64,000 nt of DNA from Celerinatantimonas sp046054165 (lineage in GTDB: Bacteria > Pseudomonadota > Gammaproteobacteria > Enterobacterales > Celerinatantimonadaceae). Positions 61,977-64,000 of the stretch are shown here, one piece after another (positions within the stretch are counted from its first letter, which is position 1; each line of letters starts with the position of its first letter). The position numbers and the translations under genes were made by a program. The stretch spans positions 62,001 through 126,000 of the forward strand of contig NZ_JBFNXK010000001.1 in the NCBI RefSeq assembly GCF_046054165.1, read 5' to 3'. Below the pieces are notes generated by a model. It did no database searches. It was given only the letters and a program-made list of their open reading frames with translations, and was not told where the DNA came from.

Positions 61977-64000
61977 ATGAATCAACTGTTTTCTAACCTC
62001 CCTATCCCGCGACAAGCGGGGGAACAAAAAACGATAGGTCATCTGCCCGGTAGCAGTATTGCGTTGGTTGCTTGTGAATATATCCAACAAACTAATCAAC
62101 CTCTGGTGATCTTAACGGAAGACACATCCGGCGCTTTACGTCTTGAACATGAATTAAACGGATTGCTCGGCGCGGAACGAGTGAAATTTCTACCGGACTG
62201 GGAAACCCTCCCTTACGATAATTTTTCACCCCATCAGGATGTTATCTCAAACCGATTACGGACTCTGTATCAGATGATCAACGGTGATGACTCGCAGGTC
62301 TTCATCATGTCCGTTGCGACCTGGATGATGCGTACAGCTCCAGCTCAGTATATTCAAAGTCGAAGCCTTAAAATCAGCCAAGGACAAACGATTCGTTTAG
62401 AACAGTTTCGCCAAAATCTAGTCACCGGAGGATATCAGCAAGTTGATCAAGTCTTGGGACATGGCGAATTTGCCGTCCGCGGTGGATTATTAGATCTGTT
62501 TCCGATGGGGAGTACCGAACCTTATCGCGTCGATTTTTTCGATGACGAAGTGGATACCATCCGCAGTTTTGACCCGGATGACCAACGGAGCCAAAATACC
62601 GTCTCCGAAATTGAGCTACTTCCAGCCCATGAGTTTCCAACGGATGCAGAAGCCATCGAATCATTTCGCAGCCGCTGGCGGCAACGCTTTGATACCCCTC
62701 GTGAAGATGAATCTATTTATCAGCAGGTCTCCAAGGGAATATGGCCCGCCGGGATCGAATATTATCTCCCGATTTTTCATGAGAAAACAGCTCAGCTCAG
62801 TGAATTGCTTCCTGCGCATATTCAGATTATGGCGATTGGTGATATTACAACGTCAGCCAATCAATTTTGGGAGAACATCCAACAGCGGTTTGAAAATGGC
62901 CGCTATGACCGATTACGGCCCCTGCTCGATCCTGAAGATCTTTATCTGAATGTAGATCAGTGCTTTGCCAGTCTGAAGCAGTATCCCCGGATTAATCTGA
63001 AAACCGAAGCCGTCACCCCAGCGCCTGGTCGAACCAACTTAGCCATCGAACCATTACCCGAGCTTGCGTTCAATCATCAGCTCAGTGAACCCACTCAGCC
63101 GCTTCGCCAATTTATCGAGCAATCGTCGGATCAATGTTGTTTTGTCGTTGAAACAGCCGGGCGTCGGGAAGCGTTACAGTCCTTACTGAAACCACTTAAG
63201 ATCCAAATTAAAGTCATTCAGCATTTCACAGAAATCACCCCAGAACAGCGTTTTTATCTAATGATAGCGCCGCTTGAAGCCGGATTTATGCTTCAGGAAC
63301 AACAGTTGTCGATCATTGGGGAAAGCGACCTACTGGGGAAACAAATTGTCCGACGCCGAAACCGACGGGCTCATCAATCGACTAATGCCGATGCCATGAT
63401 CCGAAATTTGGCAGAGCTGTCCATCGGGCAACCCGTCGTCCATTTAGAACATGGTGTGGGCCGTTATCAAGGGCTCACCACACTCGACACCGGAACGGTT
63501 CAAACTGAATTTTTAACCCTACTTTATGCCAACGATGCCAAACTCTATGTTCCGGTATCCTCGTTGCATTTGATCAGCCGTTATAGCGGCAGCAATGATG
63601 AAACGGCGCCACTCCATAAACTGGGAAGTGATGCCTGGCAAAAAGCCCGTAATAAGGCCGCTGAAAAAGTTCGTGATGTTGCTGCTGAACTATTAGATAT
63701 CTATGCTCGCCGAGCGGCTAAACCCGGTTACGCATTCAAACTGGATGAATCGGCTTATCAGCAGTTCTGTGCCGATTTTCCCTTTGAAGAAACCGACGAT
63801 CAAATGCGCTCGATTCAAGCCGTACTGGCTGACATGAATCAACCTCTGGCGATGGATCGACTGGTCTGCGGTGATGTTGGGTTCGGCAAAACTGAAGTCG
63901 CTATGCGCGGCGCCTTTGTCGCCGTCAACGACAACAAACAGGTCGCAGTTTTAGTCCCCACCACCCTGTTAGCTCAGCAACACTATGATAATTTCTGTGA
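61977..64000 (+). CDS. mfd: transcription-repair coupling factor Mfd, N-terminal 674 residues
   Basis: The frame opens at ATG 61977 and runs off the window. It removes RNA polymerase stalled at lesions and recruits UvrA. The UvrB-like N-domain begins G-E-Q-K-T-I-G-H-L-P-G-S-S, with G-E-F-A-V-R-G-G-L-L-D-L-F-P near 162. The RNA polymerase-interacting domain starts G-Q-P-V-V-H-L-E-H-G-V-G-R-Y near 483, and the helicase Walker A is G-D-V-G-F-G-K-T-E near 632. AAGGA is 16 bases before ATG, rather far. The full protein is usually about 1150 residues. Confidence 0.96.
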   Translation, partial: MNQLFSNLPIPRQAGEQKTIGHLPGSSIALVACEYIQQTNQPLVILTEDTSGALRLEHELNGLLGAERVKFLPDWETLPYDNFSPHQDVISNRLRTLYQMINGDDSQVFIMSVATWMMRTAPAQYIQSRSLKISQGQTIRLEQFRQNLVTGGYQQVDQVLGHGEFAVRGGLLDLFPMGSTEPYRVDFFDDEVDTIRSFDPDDQRSQNTVSEIELLPAHEFPTDAEAIESFRSRWRQRFDTPREDESIYQQVSKGIWPAGIEYYLPIFHEKTAQLSELLPAHIQIMAIGDITTSANQFWENIQQRFENGRYDRLRPLLDPEDLYLNVDQCFASLKQYPRINLKTEAVTPAPGRTNLAIEPLPELAFNHQLSEPTQPLRQFIEQSSDQCCFVVETAGRREALQSLLKPLKIQIKVIQHFTEITPEQRFYLMIAPLEAGFMLQEQQLSIIGESDLLGKQIVRRRNRRAHQSTNADAMIRNLAELSIGQPVVHLEHGVGRYQGLTTLDTGTVQTEFLTLLYANDAKLYVPVSSLHLISRYSGSNDETAPLHKLGSDAWQKARNKAAEKVRDVAAELLDIYARRAAKPGYAFKLDESAYQQFCADFPFEETDDQMRSIQAVLADMNQPLAMDRLVCGDVGFGKTEVAMRGAFVAVNDNKQVAVLVPTTLLAQQHYDNFC

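Overview
The window reads as a chromosomal segment of a marine or estuarine gammaproteobacterium related to the Vibrionales/Alteromonadales. The right end carries gene orders typical of that group: lolCDE next to a PilZ gene and mfd, comEC next to a DUF2062 gene, msbA-lpxK-ycaR-kdsB, and tRNA-Arg(UCU) before folD. An NqrM gene implies a Na+-pumping NADH dehydrogenase. I cannot fix the genus from sequence alone.

Layout. 1-31 kb is a mosaic of small regulator-plus-enzyme or regulator-plus-transporter units. These include a truncated RND adaptor, a Dabb protein, LysR/tautomerase/DUF4865, the lipid A phosphoethanolamine transferase EptA, NqrM, MFS/LysR, an AT-rich AraC/DMT/methyltransferase set, a soluble PAS-PAS chemoreceptor, and SoxR with an RND pump behind a textbook SoxR-box promoter. 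They continue with an STN lipoprotein, LysR/DUF1330/flavodoxin-fold reductase, a DUF1593 hydrolase, Crp/DMT, MarR/nitroreductase/arylamine acetyltransferase, and UbiD/XRE-cupin/AlaX.

32-39 kb is the accessory island. It holds two nearly identical REP-associated tyrosine transposase (RAYT) units in tandem, interspersed and flanked by copies of a GGTGGGTGGCCTATTT repeat. Next to these is a small integron: a full-length IntI integrase, an attI-like junction, a cassette encoding a repeat/TM/SH3 protein, a recognisable attC, and a cassette with two unknown genes followed by a degenerate attC. IntI and both RAYT genes each carry a near-consensus LexA (SOS) box in front, so excision/integration and RAYT activity look co-induced by DNA damage. 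The island ends against tRNA-Arg(UCU)-folD.

40.5-51.3 kb is one apparent ten-gene, Fur-boxed operon for ferrous/ferric iron uptake: FTR1, P19, a DUF2318 membrane protein, two FtsX permeases, an ABC ATPase and a TlpA-type thioredoxin lipoprotein, as in the Campylobacter P19 / E. coli FetMP type locus. Here it is extended by a PCuAC-type metallochaperone, an NqrC-like FMN-binding lipoprotein and DsbD. I infer that the extra genes supply metal and electrons to the uptake machinery. 51.5-64 kb is core envelope and DNA maintenance genes (kdsB, ycaR, lpxK, msbA, comEC, lolCDE, PilZ, and mfd cut by the window end).

The best candidates for something undescribed are: the shared SOS control of IntI and the RAYTs, including a nested palindrome common to their promoters; the unknown membrane modules in the integron cassettes; a hydrophobic 30-residue peptide encoded out of frame at the 3' end of both RAYT genes; and the flavin/thiol/copper extension of the iron operon. 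All of these are inferences from sequence inspection; no searches were run.
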